Origin: Gracilimonas tropica DSM 19535
Lineage (GTDB): Bacteria; Bacteroidota; Rhodothermia; Balneolales; Balneolaceae
DNA length: 64,000 bases
Assembly (NCBI RefSeq): GCF_000375425.1
Contig: NZ_AQXG01000006.1
Span: forward strand, 16,123-80,122
Direction of reading: 5' to 3'
Below, in pieces: positions 1-9,409 of this stretch. The notes beneath the pieces are model-generated. The model searched no databases, had not been told where the DNA came from, and saw only the letters and a list, made by a program, of their open reading frames with translations. The position numbers and the translations under genes were made by a program. Position 1 is the first letter of the stretch. Each line of letters opens with the position of its first letter.

Positions 1-80
1 CCCGCCAGTTTTACGAGTTGTGCAGAAGGACGCGCGTGCAGTCCGGCTGAATTTTTTATGGTTACTTTCTTTTTTATCAT
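1..80 (-). CDS. HPr-family phosphocarrier protein, N-terminal part (3' end beyond window)
   Basis: Reading the minus strand from an ATG at 80-78 gives 26 codons that run off the window edge. The peptide contains GLHARPSAQLVKLA, the signature of HPr, with the phospho-accepting histidine at residue 15 as in classical HPr proteins. HPr accepts phosphate from enzyme I and passes it to EIIA domains. The regulatory Ser46 region lies outside the window, so a sugar-transport role cannot be separated from a purely regulatory (PTS-Ntr-like) role. An EIIA-type domain occurs in the transporter at 12748-14856. The gene diverges from gatC, with about 170 bp between them. Confidence 0.85.
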   Translation of the reverse strand, partial: MIKKKVTIKNSAGLHARPSAQLVKLA

Positions 81-251
81 ATCTCTAAGTTAGTTTCCTA
101 AAATGAACATAAAATCATCAATATGCCAAGTTTTGAACCTAATTTTTATGGATACCATTCTTGGCTCATTACCGGTTTCCCAAATAAAATGAGTTAAATC
201 TTTCAACCAATCTTTCTTACATTTGGGCTCACCAAAATACGATTTCAAATT

Positions 252-539
252 ATGTCAGTAACTGAAAAAGACGTTAAATACATTGCAAATCTTGCCCGCC
301 TTCAGCTTGATCAAGAGGAAGTAACTTCACTGGCCGGAGACATGAATAAAATTCTCGGGTATATGGAGCTTTTGGATGAACTTGATACCGACATTGTGGA
401 ACCTCTTGAGCACGTTATTGATCTGGAAAGCCGTCTCCGAAAGGATGAAGCAAAAGAACCGCTGTCTCACGAAGATGCGCTGAAAAATGCCCCGGATGCT
501 GACAGCGATTATTTCCGTGTTCCAAAAGTGATCGAATAA
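252..539 (+). CDS. gatC: Asp/Glu-tRNA amidotransferase subunit C
   Basis: This 95-residue protein has the normal length and sequence of GatC, the small subunit of the GatCAB amidotransferase that converts Glu-tRNA(Gln) or Asp-tRNA(Asn) to the amide form. The N-terminal helices (IANLARLQL, then MNKILGYMELLDELDT), the central PLEHV segment and the C-terminal D-Y-F-R-V-P-K motif are all present. GatC wraps round GatA and stabilises it. gatA and gatB are not next to it; instead a YfhO-type gene starts 10 bp downstream, probably in the same transcript. Assignment rests on clear family resemblance. Confidence 0.93.
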   Translation: MSVTEKDVKYIANLARLQLDQEEVTSLAGDMNKILGYMELLDELDTDIVEPLEHVIDLESRLRKDEAKEPLSHEDALKNAPDADSDYFRVPKVIE

Positions 540-549
540 CCTCTCTCTC

Positions 550-3021
550 ATGTCGAAACAACCTTCTACTGCCACCGGTGATTTTTTTACAAATATGCCC
601 GATGCGCGTCAGCACCTTATTGCGCTCGCCATCTTATTTTTGATTCCTTTCTTTCTGTTTACCGCTACTACTATCGGAGGAAAGGAATTGCAACGGCACG
701 ATACCACCCAGTGGCGTGCAGCAGCGGAATCCGTTATTGAATACCGGGAAACCTACGACCGCGAACCGCTTTGGGTCACCAATATGTTTGGAGGAATGCC
801 TGCTTTTGTGGTATCCGTGAAAACGGTAGTCCCACATATTGATCGAATTAAAGGAATATTTAGTAACATCTACCCTGCATTTCAATATTGGGTGCTCCTT
901 TCCGGAGTTTACTTCTTGTTAGTGCTTATTGGCTTTCAATCACTTGTAAGTGTTTTCGGAAGTTTAATGTTTAGCCTTACCACCTACATTCCAATAATCA
1001 TCATTGCGGGACATAACTCTAAGTTCGAATCGCTTGCCATAATACCCTGGCTGATTGCCGGATATTGGCTGATAAGCCATCACAAGAAAAAACTTTCCGG
1101 CTTTCTGTTATTCTCCGTTGCCCTAACCCTTGAACTTCGGGCCGGTCATCCCCAAATAACCTATTACTTTTATTACTTATTAGGCATACTTTGGGTTTTT
1201 GATGGATGGAAATCGTATCAGGAAAAGTCGATTAAAGATTGGGGAATTACTACCGCACTACTTATTTCCGGTACTATTTTGGGTGTTTTAGGATATGCCG
1301 AGAAACTTTTTGCAATGCAAGAGTATGCCTCCTACAGCCTGCGCGGAGGCTCTAATCTTAGTGGTACAACCGGACTAACTACCGACTATGCGTTTGCGTG
1401 GTCTCAGGGTATATGGGAAACCATCACATTAATCATACCCGGTTATTTCGGTGGCGCATCACCAGAATATTGGGGACCTAAATCATTTACATCCGGCCCG
1501 CATTACCTTGGGGCTTTAAGCCTGCCATTTATTTTGATAGCCTTACTTCGGGATCGACGGAGAATAGTTTATGCCTTTTTTACAGCCGGAACTCTGGGAA
1601 TCTTTTTTGCTTGGGGAGAAAACTTCCGCCTTTTAAACGAGTTTGCATTCGATTATATCCCCTATTTCGACAAATTCAGAGCACCCGAGACCTGGTTAGT
1701 ATTCACTGCCTTTTGCTATACCGTCGTTGCTGTTTTTGGGTTGAACTGGTTTGTGAATTTTATATCACAAAAGAACAAAGAGCTCAAGCAACTGTATTTG
1801 CCCATTGGGATCTCAGTAGGTGTGATTGTGCTGCTTTTCATTCAGGTCAATTCTGCTGATTTTACCCGTCCCGGTGAAGTTCAAAATATAGCCAATCAGA
1901 TAGCACAGCAGAATCAGGTTCAGCCTACCAATCCCCAGGTTCAGCAACGTGCTCAAAGTTACGTAAACGCGCAATTGGTGCCGGCTCGGGAAGAGAAAGC
2001 CAAGTCAGATGTGTTACGTTTTGCCATTATTATCGTGATTGCTACGGGATTGATCTATCTAACCTTTACAGGAAAAATACCGGTGAGCGCCGGGTTATTC
2101 GGATTTATACTGATCGTAGCGGTGGACATGATCGCAGTTGATAAACGCTATATTCCTGAAGATTCCATCGTAAGCGGAAATGTCAATGCAGAAACGATCC
2201 TGGAATCTCAACGAAGAGATATCGACACCTGGATTCAGGAACATATTTCTGAAAACAGCACCTATCCGTACCGCGTTCTGCCTCTGTTACGAGATCCATA
2301 CAGCAGCTCCACGCCTGCTTATTTTTATCCTGTTATTGGCGGATATTCGGCTTCCAAGCTGAGTGTGATCCAGGATGTAATGTATGGAAACGGACCTCTT
2401 AATATTCAAAGCCAGAATTTTAATCCTGAATTATTGAACCTGATGAATGTGAAGTATGTCACCTATTCTCAGCCGCTCCCACTTCCCGGATTTACACAGG
2501 TTTTCCGTGGTGAGCAAGGACTGGTATTTGAAAACCAAAATGTATTTCCAAAAGCCTTTTTTGTGGATTCTGTGATCACAACACAAGAACCTGCTCAGGC
2601 TTATAACTATTTAATGCCCGGGCAGCTTAATTTTGCAAACACAGCCGTTGTGGAAACTTCGGATCAGCTTGTAACTTCATCCGACACTACCTCAAATGTA
2701 GCGGTCACGGAGTATACCGGGCCGGAAATTACGCTTGAAGTCTCTCGCTCGGAACCGGGATTTTTAGTCCTCAGCGAAACTTACTACCCCGCCGGCTGGA
2801 CGGCCACTTTAGACGGAGAAGAGATCCTGATCTATAAAACCAATTACTTCCAACGCGGGCTTCAAATTCCTGCTGGTGAGCATACCGTAAAACTTCATTT
2901 TATGCCTGAAACTTATAGAATTGGGGTAATATTAGCTTGGGGAGCGCTTATAGTTCAAGTACTTATATTTTTGTATTGGGGCTTTAGAAGATTCAGAAAC
3001 AGAATGTCCGGTGACACATAA
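550..3021 (+). CDS. YfhO-family polytopic membrane protein
   Basis: The 823-residue protein begins with a short cytosolic tail and then about a dozen hydrophobic segments, the first at residues 22-42. After the first helix comes an extracytoplasmic stretch with REPLWVTNMFGGMPAF (71-86), typical of YfhO/DUF6044-like proteins of GT-C glycosyltransferase fold. A large soluble domain occupies roughly residues 540-790, followed by one last membrane helix. In Firmicutes, YfhO proteins glycosylate lipoteichoic acid; in Bacteroidota-like organisms the acceptor is unknown. It lies just after gatC and overlaps the next glycosyltransferase by 11 bp, which fits a role in envelope polysaccharide assembly. 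The function is inferred from family and context. Confidence 0.8.
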   Translation: MSKQPSTATGDFFTNMPDARQHLIALAILFLIPFFLFTATTIGGKELQRHDTTQWRAAAESVIEYRETYDREPLWVTNMFGGMPAFVVSVKTVVPHIDRIKGIFSNIYPAFQYWVLLSGVYFLLVLIGFQSLVSVFGSLMFSLTTYIPIIIIAGHNSKFESLAIIPWLIAGYWLISHHKKKLSGFLLFSVALTLELRAGHPQITYYFYYLLGILWVFDGWKSYQEKSIKDWGITTALLISGTILGVLGYAEKLFAMQEYASYSLRGGSNLSGTTGLTTDYAFAWSQGIWETITLIIPGYFGGASPEYWGPKSFTSGPHYLGALSLPFILIALLRDRRRIVYAFFTAGTLGIFFAWGENFRLLNEFAFDYIPYFDKFRAPETWLVFTAFCYTVVAVFGLNWFVNFISQKNKELKQLYLPIGISVGVIVLLFIQVNSADFTRPGEVQNIANQIAQQNQVQPTNPQVQQRAQSYVNAQLVPAREEKAKSDVLRFAIIIVIATGLIYLTFTGKIPVSAGLFGFILIVAVDMIAVDKRYIPEDSIVSGNVNAETILESQRRDIDTWIQEHISENSTYPYRVLPLLRDPYSSSTPAYFYPVIGGYSASKLSVIQDVMYGNGPLNIQSQNFNPELLNLMNVKYVTYSQPLPLPGFTQVFRGEQGLVFENQNVFPKAFFVDSVITTQEPAQAYNYLMPGQLNFANTAVVETSDQLVTSSDTTSNVAVTEYTGPEITLEVSRSEPGFLVLSETYYPAGWTATLDGEEILIYKTNYFQRGLQIPAGEHTVKLHFMPETYRIGVILAWGALIVQVLIFLYWGFRRFRNRMSGDT

Positions 3022-4315
3022 AAAAGTTCTTATCATCACTTATTACTGGCCACCCAGCGGTGGATCCGGGGTGCAACGCTGGGTTAAATTCGTAAAATAC
3101 ATGCGTTTATTTGGGTGGGAACCGATTATTTACACCCCATCTAATCCGGAACGGCCTGAGATTGATCACTCTTTAGAAAAAGATATTCCTAACGACATCC
3201 AAATTTTAAAACAGCCCATCTGGGAGCCATACAGCTTCTACAAAAAATTTGTTGGTCTAAAAAAGGATGAAAAACTCGGAGCCGGCTTAATGCAAACCGG
3301 GCAGGAATCTTCTTTTTTCAAGGAATTATCCGTTTGGATTCGAGGTAACTTTTTCATCCCGGACGCCCGTAAATTTTGGATACGTCCATCCATCAAATTC
3401 CTGAATCACTATTTGTCAGATCACAGCATTGATGCCATTGTTTCAACCGGGCCGCCACATTCTATGCACCTGATTGCAAAGAAAATAGCTGAAAGGTTTT
3501 CCATACCCTGGCTTGCTGATTTTCGTGATCCATGGACGAATATCGATTTTTTTGAAGATCTCAAACTAACTCCAATTGCCAGGCGAAAGCATCATCAATT
3601 AGAAAAATCGGTGTTAGATGCTTGTGATGAACTTGCGGTTGTAAGTCCTACTATGAAAGAAGAGTTTGAGGACATGACCGATACTCCCATTTGCATGATT
3701 CCAAATGGATATGACGCCGAGGATTTTGGTGATGAAAAATATACTCCCAATGAAAGGTTTATTCTTTCACATATTGGGATGATGTCCGCCTCCAGGAACC
3801 CAAAAGTACTTTGGGAAGCACTATCCGAGCTTTCCGATGAGTATTCTGAGTTTTCCAAAAAGTTCACCTTAAGGCTTATAGGAAAAGTGGACGGTGCCGT
3901 TCATAATGACATTCAAGCTTTTGGATTAGAACATTTGGTAGAAGTTGAAGATTATGTACCTCATGATGAAGTCGTAAACCTACAGCAACAATCAGAAGCT
4001 TTATTGCTGATTATAAATAACACCCCTAATGCCGCAATGATACTAACCGGCAAGTTATTTGAGTATATTGCAGCTAAACGCCCGATTATCTGCTTAAGTC
4101 CGGTTAAAGGAGATGTGAAATCGGTATTGGAGGAATCGCAGGCCGGTACTTTCATCTTATATTCCCAAAAAGACCGGCTTAAAGAAGAACTCTATTCACA
4201 GTTTAAAAATTGGCAAAATGGGGTTTCTTCATACCAAAGCACGGGCTCAAAAAAATACTCCCGTCAATATCTGACCGAACAAATTTGTACCGAATTAGAT
4301 AAACTAACTTCCTGA
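3011..4315 (+). CDS. Glycosyltransferase, GT4-like
   Basis: The protein has 434 residues and uses a GTG start inside the end of the YfhO gene. The N-terminus TYYWPPSGGSGVQRWVKF (about 10-27) is the glycine-rich acceptor loop of GT-B enzymes of family 4, and the C-terminal half carries GKLFEYIAAKRPIICLSP, the usual nucleotide-sugar-binding segment before the E-x7-E position. No membrane helix is visible, so it should act at the cytosolic face of the inner membrane. It is followed after 3 bp by the WecB-type epimerase, suggesting one operon. Donor and acceptor cannot be told from sequence. Confidence 0.82.
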   Translation: MTHKKVLIITYYWPPSGGSGVQRWVKFVKYMRLFGWEPIIYTPSNPERPEIDHSLEKDIPNDIQILKQPIWEPYSFYKKFVGLKKDEKLGAGLMQTGQESSFFKELSVWIRGNFFIPDARKFWIRPSIKFLNHYLSDHSIDAIVSTGPPHSMHLIAKKIAERFSIPWLADFRDPWTNIDFFEDLKLTPIARRKHHQLEKSVLDACDELAVVSPTMKEEFEDMTDTPICMIPNGYDAEDFGDEKYTPNERFILSHIGMMSASRNPKVLWEALSELSDEYSEFSKKFTLRLIGKVDGAVHNDIQAFGLEHLVEVEDYVPHDEVVNLQQQSEALLLIINNTPNAAMILTGKLFEYIAAKRPIICLSPVKGDVKSVLEESQAGTFILYSQKDRLKEELYSQFKNWQNGVSSYQSTGSKKYSRQYLTEQICTELDKLTS

Positions 4316-4318
4316 GTT

Positions 4319-5380
4319 ATGATCCTGACCATCGTTGGAGCACGCCCTCAATTCGTGAAAGCAGCCGTTGTTTCGAAAGCCTTTTCTGAAGCAGGAGTAG
4401 AAGAAGAAATAATTCACACCGGACAGCATTATGATTATGAGATGAGTACCGTTTTTTGGGAAGAACTTGGTTTGCCTACTCCCTCCGTAAATCTTGAAGT
4501 TGGATCAGGTTCTCATGGAAAGCAAACCGGGATCATGCTTCAAAAGCTTGAAGATTTCATTCTCGATCTTCCTGAAAAGCCCCAAGCGCTTTTAGTTTAT
4601 GGTGATACAAATTCCACTTTGGCTGGAGCTATCGTGGCATCAAAATTACATATCCCTGTAGTCCATGTGGAAGCCGGTTTGCGTAGTTTTAACCGAAATA
4701 TGCCAGAAGAAATTAACCGGATACTAACCGATCACGCTTCTGATTTTCTCTTTTGTTCATCGGAAGAAGGAGTTACCCAACTTGCTAAAGAAGGCATTAC
4801 AAAACAGGTATATAATGTCGGGGATGTAATGTATGATGCATTACTTACTTTTTCAGAAATAGCAGATAAAAAGTTCAACCTTCAGGATATAATCCCTTTT
4901 GAGGCAGACAGCTATTACCTGGCAACCATTCACCGGCCTTCCAATACCGATAATGATGCCAACTTAACATCAATTCTGCAAGCTTTTGGTGAACTTTCAA
5001 AACCAGTGGTATGGCCGGTTCACCCGAGGAATAAAGAGAGATTGAAGACCGTGTCAATACCGAAAAACCTTCATCTTATTGATCCGGTTTCCTATTTCAA
5101 AATGATGGTTTTACTCAAAAATAGTTTTAAAGTGATTACCGATTCCGGTGGACTGCAGAAGGAAGCCTACTGGATGAAAAAACCTTGCATTACCGTGAGA
5201 GGGGAGACTGAGTGGAAGGAAACATTGCAGGGAAACTGGAATATCCTAACCGGCCCGAATCAGCAAAAGATTTTAAAAGCTTCTACAGATTCTCCCAATA
5301 CAACATGGAAACCACTTTACGGGGAAGCAAACGCTACCAATAAAATAGCTAAGATTTTAAAAGCTACAGGTATTGTATAA
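4319..5380 (+). CDS. wecB: UDP-N-acetylglucosamine 2-epimerase (non-hydrolysing)
   Basis: This 353-residue protein starts IVGARPQFVKAA, the classic N-terminus of WecB/MnaA enzymes, which interconvert UDP-GlcNAc and UDP-ManNAc. Conserved pieces follow in order: a GDTNS loop, HVEAGLRSFNRNMPEE, TIHRPSNTDN, VHPRN and the DSGGLQKEAYWMKKP nucleotide-binding segment, then RGETEW. It is slightly shorter than the E. coli enzyme (376) but no key segment is missing. Its place among glycosyltransferases says it supplies ManNAc-type sugar for the surface polymer made by this cluster. Confidence 0.9.
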   Translation: MILTIVGARPQFVKAAVVSKAFSEAGVEEEIIHTGQHYDYEMSTVFWEELGLPTPSVNLEVGSGSHGKQTGIMLQKLEDFILDLPEKPQALLVYGDTNSTLAGAIVASKLHIPVVHVEAGLRSFNRNMPEEINRILTDHASDFLFCSSEEGVTQLAKEGITKQVYNVGDVMYDALLTFSEIADKKFNLQDIIPFEADSYYLATIHRPSNTDNDANLTSILQAFGELSKPVVWPVHPRNKERLKTVSIPKNLHLIDPVSYFKMMVLLKNSFKVITDSGGLQKEAYWMKKPCITVRGETEWKETLQGNWNILTGPNQQKILKASTDSPNTTWKPLYGEANATNKIAKILKATGIV

Positions 5381-5468
5381 CGCCATTTAAAATAGAAATT
5401 CCTTTATTTATTGTTTTCATACCAAACCCCCTTAAACTTTTGTAAAGTTTAGCCATCAACAAGGTAAA

Positions 5469-6548
5469 ATGCCCGGAAATCCAACCATTCTTTTTATCCA
5501 TTTTGGGGAATCTTCTTTTGTAAAAGAAGATCTCCGAATTCTTGAATCTTTCGGGGAAGTTAGAGTTTTTCATTTTCAAGCATCTAAATCCGGTTTTTCT
5601 CTGCTGAAAAATTTCGTACAACAAGTTTTTTGGCTGCTCAATAACACGCCTGATGCTGATCTCATTTATTGCTGGTTTTCAGATTATCATTCTTTTCTTC
5701 CCACTGTTTTCTCCAAATGGCTTGGAATTCCATCCATCACGGTGTTAGGTGGTTTTGACTGCAATAAAATTGAATCGCTGAATTATGGTATTTTTTGCAG
5801 CAGTTGGCGAGCTCCTTTAGGAAAGTATGTTTTAAAAAACAGTTCTCTTCTTTTGCCCGTTGACAAAACTTTGATCAAAACTGACGCCATTGCTAAACAT
5901 TGGGGAGAGTCTCACCCTAACGGAGTTACACAAAATATTCCCGGGTTTAATAAGAATAACTGGGAAGCTTTAGCAACCGGCTATGATCCAAAGGCATGGA
6001 AACCAGGCTCGCTTCAAAGAGAAAAAATAGTTAGTACCGTTGCATTATGCTCTAATCACCGGACTGCGCTCATTAAAGGGTGGGACCTCTTTATTGAAGC
6101 TTCAAAATTGCTGCCTGATTATACTTTCAAAATCGTAGGTGCAGATCCACAGCTTGTGCCCGAATTAAAAGAACGATACCAACCCGGGAAAAATCTCGAA
6201 TTTTTACCCCCAATACCCAGGCAGGAGCTTGAAAACATCTACCGCCAAAGTTCAGTTTACGCTCAATTATCGCGCGCCGAAGGCCTTCCCAATGTATTAT
6301 GCGAAGCCATGATGTGCGGGTGTGTACCTGTAGGCAGTGCCGTTTTTGGGATTCCACATGGAATTGGTAAAGCGGGGCTAATTGCAGAAAATCCTGATCC
6401 GGATAAAATCGCTGAATTGATAAGAGAAGCTCACCACAACGCAGAAGAACTAAGACCCAAAGCCCGACAAAGAATCATTGAAGAGTTTTCTTTGGAAAAC
6501 AGGACAACCCGATTGCAAACCATCATTTCGGAAGCGGCTGAACTTTAA
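5469..6548 (+). CDS. Glycosyltransferase, GT4 family
   Basis: The protein has 359 residues with a GT-B fold. The C-terminal domain contains ALCSNHRTALIKGWDLFIEA, PIPRQELENIYRQSSVYAQL and then SRAEGLPNVLCEAMMCGCVPV, which is the E-x7-E retaining motif of family 4. The N-terminal domain contains YCWFSDYHSFLPTVFSKWLG, an acceptor-side loop. It is cytosolic, with no obvious membrane helix. It is the last plus-strand gene of the polysaccharide cluster; 3 bp after its stop the convergent minus-strand genes begin. The sugar it transfers is unknown. Confidence 0.85.
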   Translation: MPGNPTILFIHFGESSFVKEDLRILESFGEVRVFHFQASKSGFSLLKNFVQQVFWLLNNTPDADLIYCWFSDYHSFLPTVFSKWLGIPSITVLGGFDCNKIESLNYGIFCSSWRAPLGKYVLKNSSLLLPVDKTLIKTDAIAKHWGESHPNGVTQNIPGFNKNNWEALATGYDPKAWKPGSLQREKIVSTVALCSNHRTALIKGWDLFIEASKLLPDYTFKIVGADPQLVPELKERYQPGKNLEFLPPIPRQELENIYRQSSVYAQLSRAEGLPNVLCEAMMCGCVPVGSAVFGIPHGIGKAGLIAENPDPDKIAELIREAHHNAEELRPKARQRIIEEFSLENRTTRLQTIISEAAEL

Positions 6549-6551
6549 CCG

Positions 6552-7469
6552 CTATAAATCAAACCATTCTTTGATTTTTCGTCCGGGAGGAGTTTTGGCT
6601 ATAGCTCGCTTTACAATAGATTTTTTGTCGTTAAAATGAACACGTGCCTTTTCAAGTTGTAACAGCTTATTGTATTTATAGTCAGTATATGCGTTGAAGT
6701 CATCATAGGTTTTCAGAATTTTGACTACTTGCTTTCTTCTTTTCTCAAAATTCATTTGTTGACTCCATGAACCCGATGCATTTACCCGATACATACAAGT
6801 TATGTCATTAATGTATCCATAATTACCTTTTGTTCCTAAAAACAGCGATAGCGGCAGATCGCCAACCGGCGAATTAAATACCCACTCAGGAATTTCACTC
6901 ACATATTTCTGACGAAAAAAAATGGTTGCCGTGATCATAAAATCACCTGCTTTTATGATCGCGTCTCGGAGATCATATTTCTTTCGGGAAACCGCATTTT
7001 TGGGTCTGTATATTTTTTTCCGGTCCGAATTTTCCTCAAAATAAAATTGAGCCGCTGTAAAACATACCGAGCAATCCGGGTGATTCTCTAAAAAATTATA
7101 TTGCTTTTGAAGCTTTTGGGGATCAGTCCAATAATCATCTCCGTCTAATAAAGCGATGTATTTTCCGGTACAGTTTTCCAGGATATTCTGAAAGTTGTAG
7201 AGTCGTCCTCTTTTTTGGCGTTCTGTCCAATAAGCATCACCCTTTTCCCGCTGCAATATTTTTATGTGAATCTTCTCCGTACTCTCGTACTCTTTGATGA
7301 TCTTCAGCGTGTCATCTGGCGAAAAATCATCTCCAATTACCACCTCAACGTTGAAATCCGTCTCCTGCATCATGACACCATCCATAGCCTGACGGATATA
7401 GTTTTCATGGTTATAGCACATCAAACGGATGCTAACGGCATATTCGCTTTTTGAATCACTCATAGCCAA
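6552..7469 (-). CDS. Glycosyltransferase family 2
   Basis: This 305-residue protein has the GT-A layout: an N-terminal SIRLMCYNHENYIRQAMDGV, then VVIGDDFSPDDTLKII, and ALLDGDDYWTDPQKL containing the metal-binding DxD motif. Length is usual for a soluble inverting GT2. The C-terminus is basic (K-T-P-P-G-R-K-I-K-E-W), which may help it sit on the inner membrane. Its start overlaps the end of the sulfotransferase gene by 14 bp, so the two are translated from one mRNA. It probably adds one residue of the repeat unit. Confidence 0.88.
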   Translation of the reverse strand: MAMSDSKSEYAVSIRLMCYNHENYIRQAMDGVMMQETDFNVEVVIGDDFSPDDTLKIIKEYESTEKIHIKILQREKGDAYWTERQKRGRLYNFQNILENCTGKYIALLDGDDYWTDPQKLQKQYNFLENHPDCSVCFTAAQFYFEENSDRKKIYRPKNAVSRKKYDLRDAIIKAGDFMITATIFFRQKYVSEIPEWVFNSPVGDLPLSLFLGTKGNYGYINDITCMYRVNASGSWSQQMNFEKRRKQVVKILKTYDDFNAYTDYKYNKLLQLEKARVHFNDKKSIVKRAIAKTPPGRKIKEWFDL

Positions 7470-8334
7470 ATCTTTCTAATTGCTTTGATGCTATTTTGCC
7501 AAATCGTTGGATTTCATTTTCTGAAAGCTCATCAAGATAATTACCGATGTTAGTGGCATCAGGCTTTCTCAATGTTTTCTTTTTCCAGTCTAAGGTGGAA
7601 GAAGGTTCTTTCTGCTGTTGCTTCTCTACGTTATGGTACTGTATCATTTTCCCATCATAGGGCAAGTTCAGAAATCCGCATATCTTTGTTAACTCTTCTT
7701 CGGATGTTGAAATTAGATCTTCATATCGTACCCAGAATTTTTGATCTTCCGGAAGTTCTTCAAAAAAAGAATCCAATTTCCCAATATTGCCAATCCATTC
7801 TTTAGCAATAGCGCTTATTTCGGTTGGGAGCTTGGGCTTGTAAGGTGAATTGGTATTCAGTTTTTTTATTTCTTTGTAAGAACAAGCCACGTCTCTACCA
7901 TCACGAATAATGGCAATAAATTTTGCTTTAGGATAGATGGATTCTATCAATTTAAGATGATCCAGATAGTAATTATTCTTATCACCTAAATACTTGGGAT
8001 CTTTCTCTTGCTGGCGAGCATAACTTTCTACGACCAAACAGCACAATTCCGCATAAGATGAAGGTTGTCGATCAAGAATTGAAGCCTTTATATCTTCATA
8101 ATCCAATTCCCAGTTTTCTATCTTTCTCGAAGTGGATAGGTTATGGGTAAACTCTTTTACTTTAGATACATTTTTTGAGTCTTTCTCAGACCACTTTCCA
8201 TATTTTGAATACCACCATTGGATGAATCCACATTCGGGAGGTATGCAAATTTCTGGATGATTTGTGAGCATTAGTCGCAAAAGCGTTGTGCCGGATCTTG
8301 GGTTTCCCAGAATAAAAATCATACGTTCAGACAT
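7456..8334 (-). CDS. PAPS-dependent sulfotransferase
   Basis: The 292-residue protein starts with ILGNPRSGTTLLRLMLTNHP (residues 8-27), the 5'-phosphosulfate loop of sulfotransferases. IAIIRDGRDVACSYKEI further on matches the 3'-phosphate-binding region, and the FWVRYEDLISTSEEEL segment is typical of the family. Such enzymes move sulfate from PAPS to a sugar hydroxyl or another acceptor. It sits between a GT2 and a DegT aminotransferase gene and overlaps both (14 bp and 8 bp), so sulfation of the surface polysaccharide is the simplest role. Sulfated exopolymers are common in marine bacteria. The substrate is inference. Confidence 0.87.
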   Translation of the reverse strand: MSERMIFILGNPRSGTTLLRLMLTNHPEICIPPECGFIQWWYSKYGKWSEKDSKNVSKVKEFTHNLSTSRKIENWELDYEDIKASILDRQPSSYAELCCLVVESYARQQEKDPKYLGDKNNYYLDHLKLIESIYPKAKFIAIIRDGRDVACSYKEIKKLNTNSPYKPKLPTEISAIAKEWIGNIGKLDSFFEELPEDQKFWVRYEDLISTSEEELTKICGFLNLPYDGKMIQYHNVEKQQQKEPSSTLDWKKKTLRKPDATNIGNYLDELSENEIQRFGKIASKQLERFGYE

Positions 8335-9406
8335 TCCGTAAAGTCTTTTTGATAGTCTCTATTACCAATTCCTGTTCTTCTTTTTTTAACTGATGGTATA
8401 GCGGAAGGCATAACACACGAGCTGAAACCGACTCAGAAATAGGCATTTCACCGGAAACGTAATCCAGATTGTTTAATGAGGGATAAAAATATCTTCTGGC
8501 GTAAATATGCTTTTTTTCTAACTCTGTTTTAACGCGATTCATTGTTGCCTCACTTTCAAATACAGCTGAAAAGTAGGCAAAATTGAATCCATCCCGATCT
8601 GTAAGTTTGAGCATTTGAATAGATTCAGGCTTCAGTTCTTTCTCATATCGCTGATATTGATGCTTTCTGCGCTGAAGAAGATCATCTACATACTTCAAGT
8701 TCACCAATCCCATGGCTGCATGAAATTCTGAGTTTTTGCCATTAACACCCAACCCATTGAAATTACCGGGGCCATCATGACCAAAGTTTCGCATAAAATA
8801 CATGCGCTCCATCAAGTTCTGGTTTTCAGAAAAAACTGCCCCTCCTTCTATAGTTTGAAATATTTTTGTGGCATGAAAACTACAGGTGCTAATGTCTCCC
8901 CATTCGAATACTGAACTACCTTTATAAGTGGTACCGAAACAGTGAGCGGCATCATAAATAACTTTGAGTTGATGCTTATCCGCGATTTCTTTTATGGCCT
9001 CTACATCGCATGGATTCCCAAATACGTGAGTTGCCAGAATAGCGGATGTATTTTCTGTGATAGCCGGTTCAATTTTATTGGGATCCAGGTTCAGCGTTTC
9101 AGAGTCGATATCAACAAAAACAGGGGTGCAACCTTCCCAAACAATGCTGGATGTTGTAGCTACATAACTGAATGGGGTAGTAATGATTTCCCCTGAAATA
9201 CCCAATGCTTTTATGGCAAATTGGAGAGCAATGGTTCCATTTCCAACCAATAACAAATTTCTGAACCCAAGGTAGTTTTTTAACTGTTCCTCCAGATCCT
9301 GAACCAATGGTCCGTTATTTGTTATCCATTCCCTGCTCCAAATCCCTTCCAGAAACTTTTCATATTCCTCTTGTGGCGGCAAAAATGGTTTAGTGACTGG
9401 GATCAT
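8327..9406 (-). CDS. DegT/DnrJ/EryC1/StrS-family aminotransferase
   Basis: This PLP-dependent protein has 359 residues. It begins IPVTKPFLPPQEEYEKFLEG, as in sugar aminotransferases of the DegT family, has YDAAHCFGTTYKG holding the PLP-contacting Asp and His, and STCSFHATKIFQTIEGG with the Schiff-base lysine. Members add an amino group to a nucleotide keto-sugar. It overlaps the sulfotransferase by 8 bp and follows the flippase gene after 3 bp. The partner dehydratase that makes the keto-sugar is not in this window, so it must be encoded elsewhere. Confidence 0.9.
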   Translation of the reverse strand: MIPVTKPFLPPQEEYEKFLEGIWSREWITNNGPLVQDLEEQLKNYLGFRNLLLVGNGTIALQFAIKALGISGEIITTPFSYVATTSSIVWEGCTPVFVDIDSETLNLDPNKIEPAITENTSAILATHVFGNPCDVEAIKEIADKHQLKVIYDAAHCFGTTYKGSSVFEWGDISTCSFHATKIFQTIEGGAVFSENQNLMERMYFMRNFGHDGPGNFNGLGVNGKNSEFHAAMGLVNLKYVDDLLQRRKHQYQRYEKELKPESIQMLKLTDRDGFNFAYFSAVFESEATMNRVKTELEKKHIYARRYFYPSLNNLDYVSGEMPISESVSARVLCLPLYHQLKKEEQELVIETIKKTLRNV

Positions 9407-9409
9407 TTT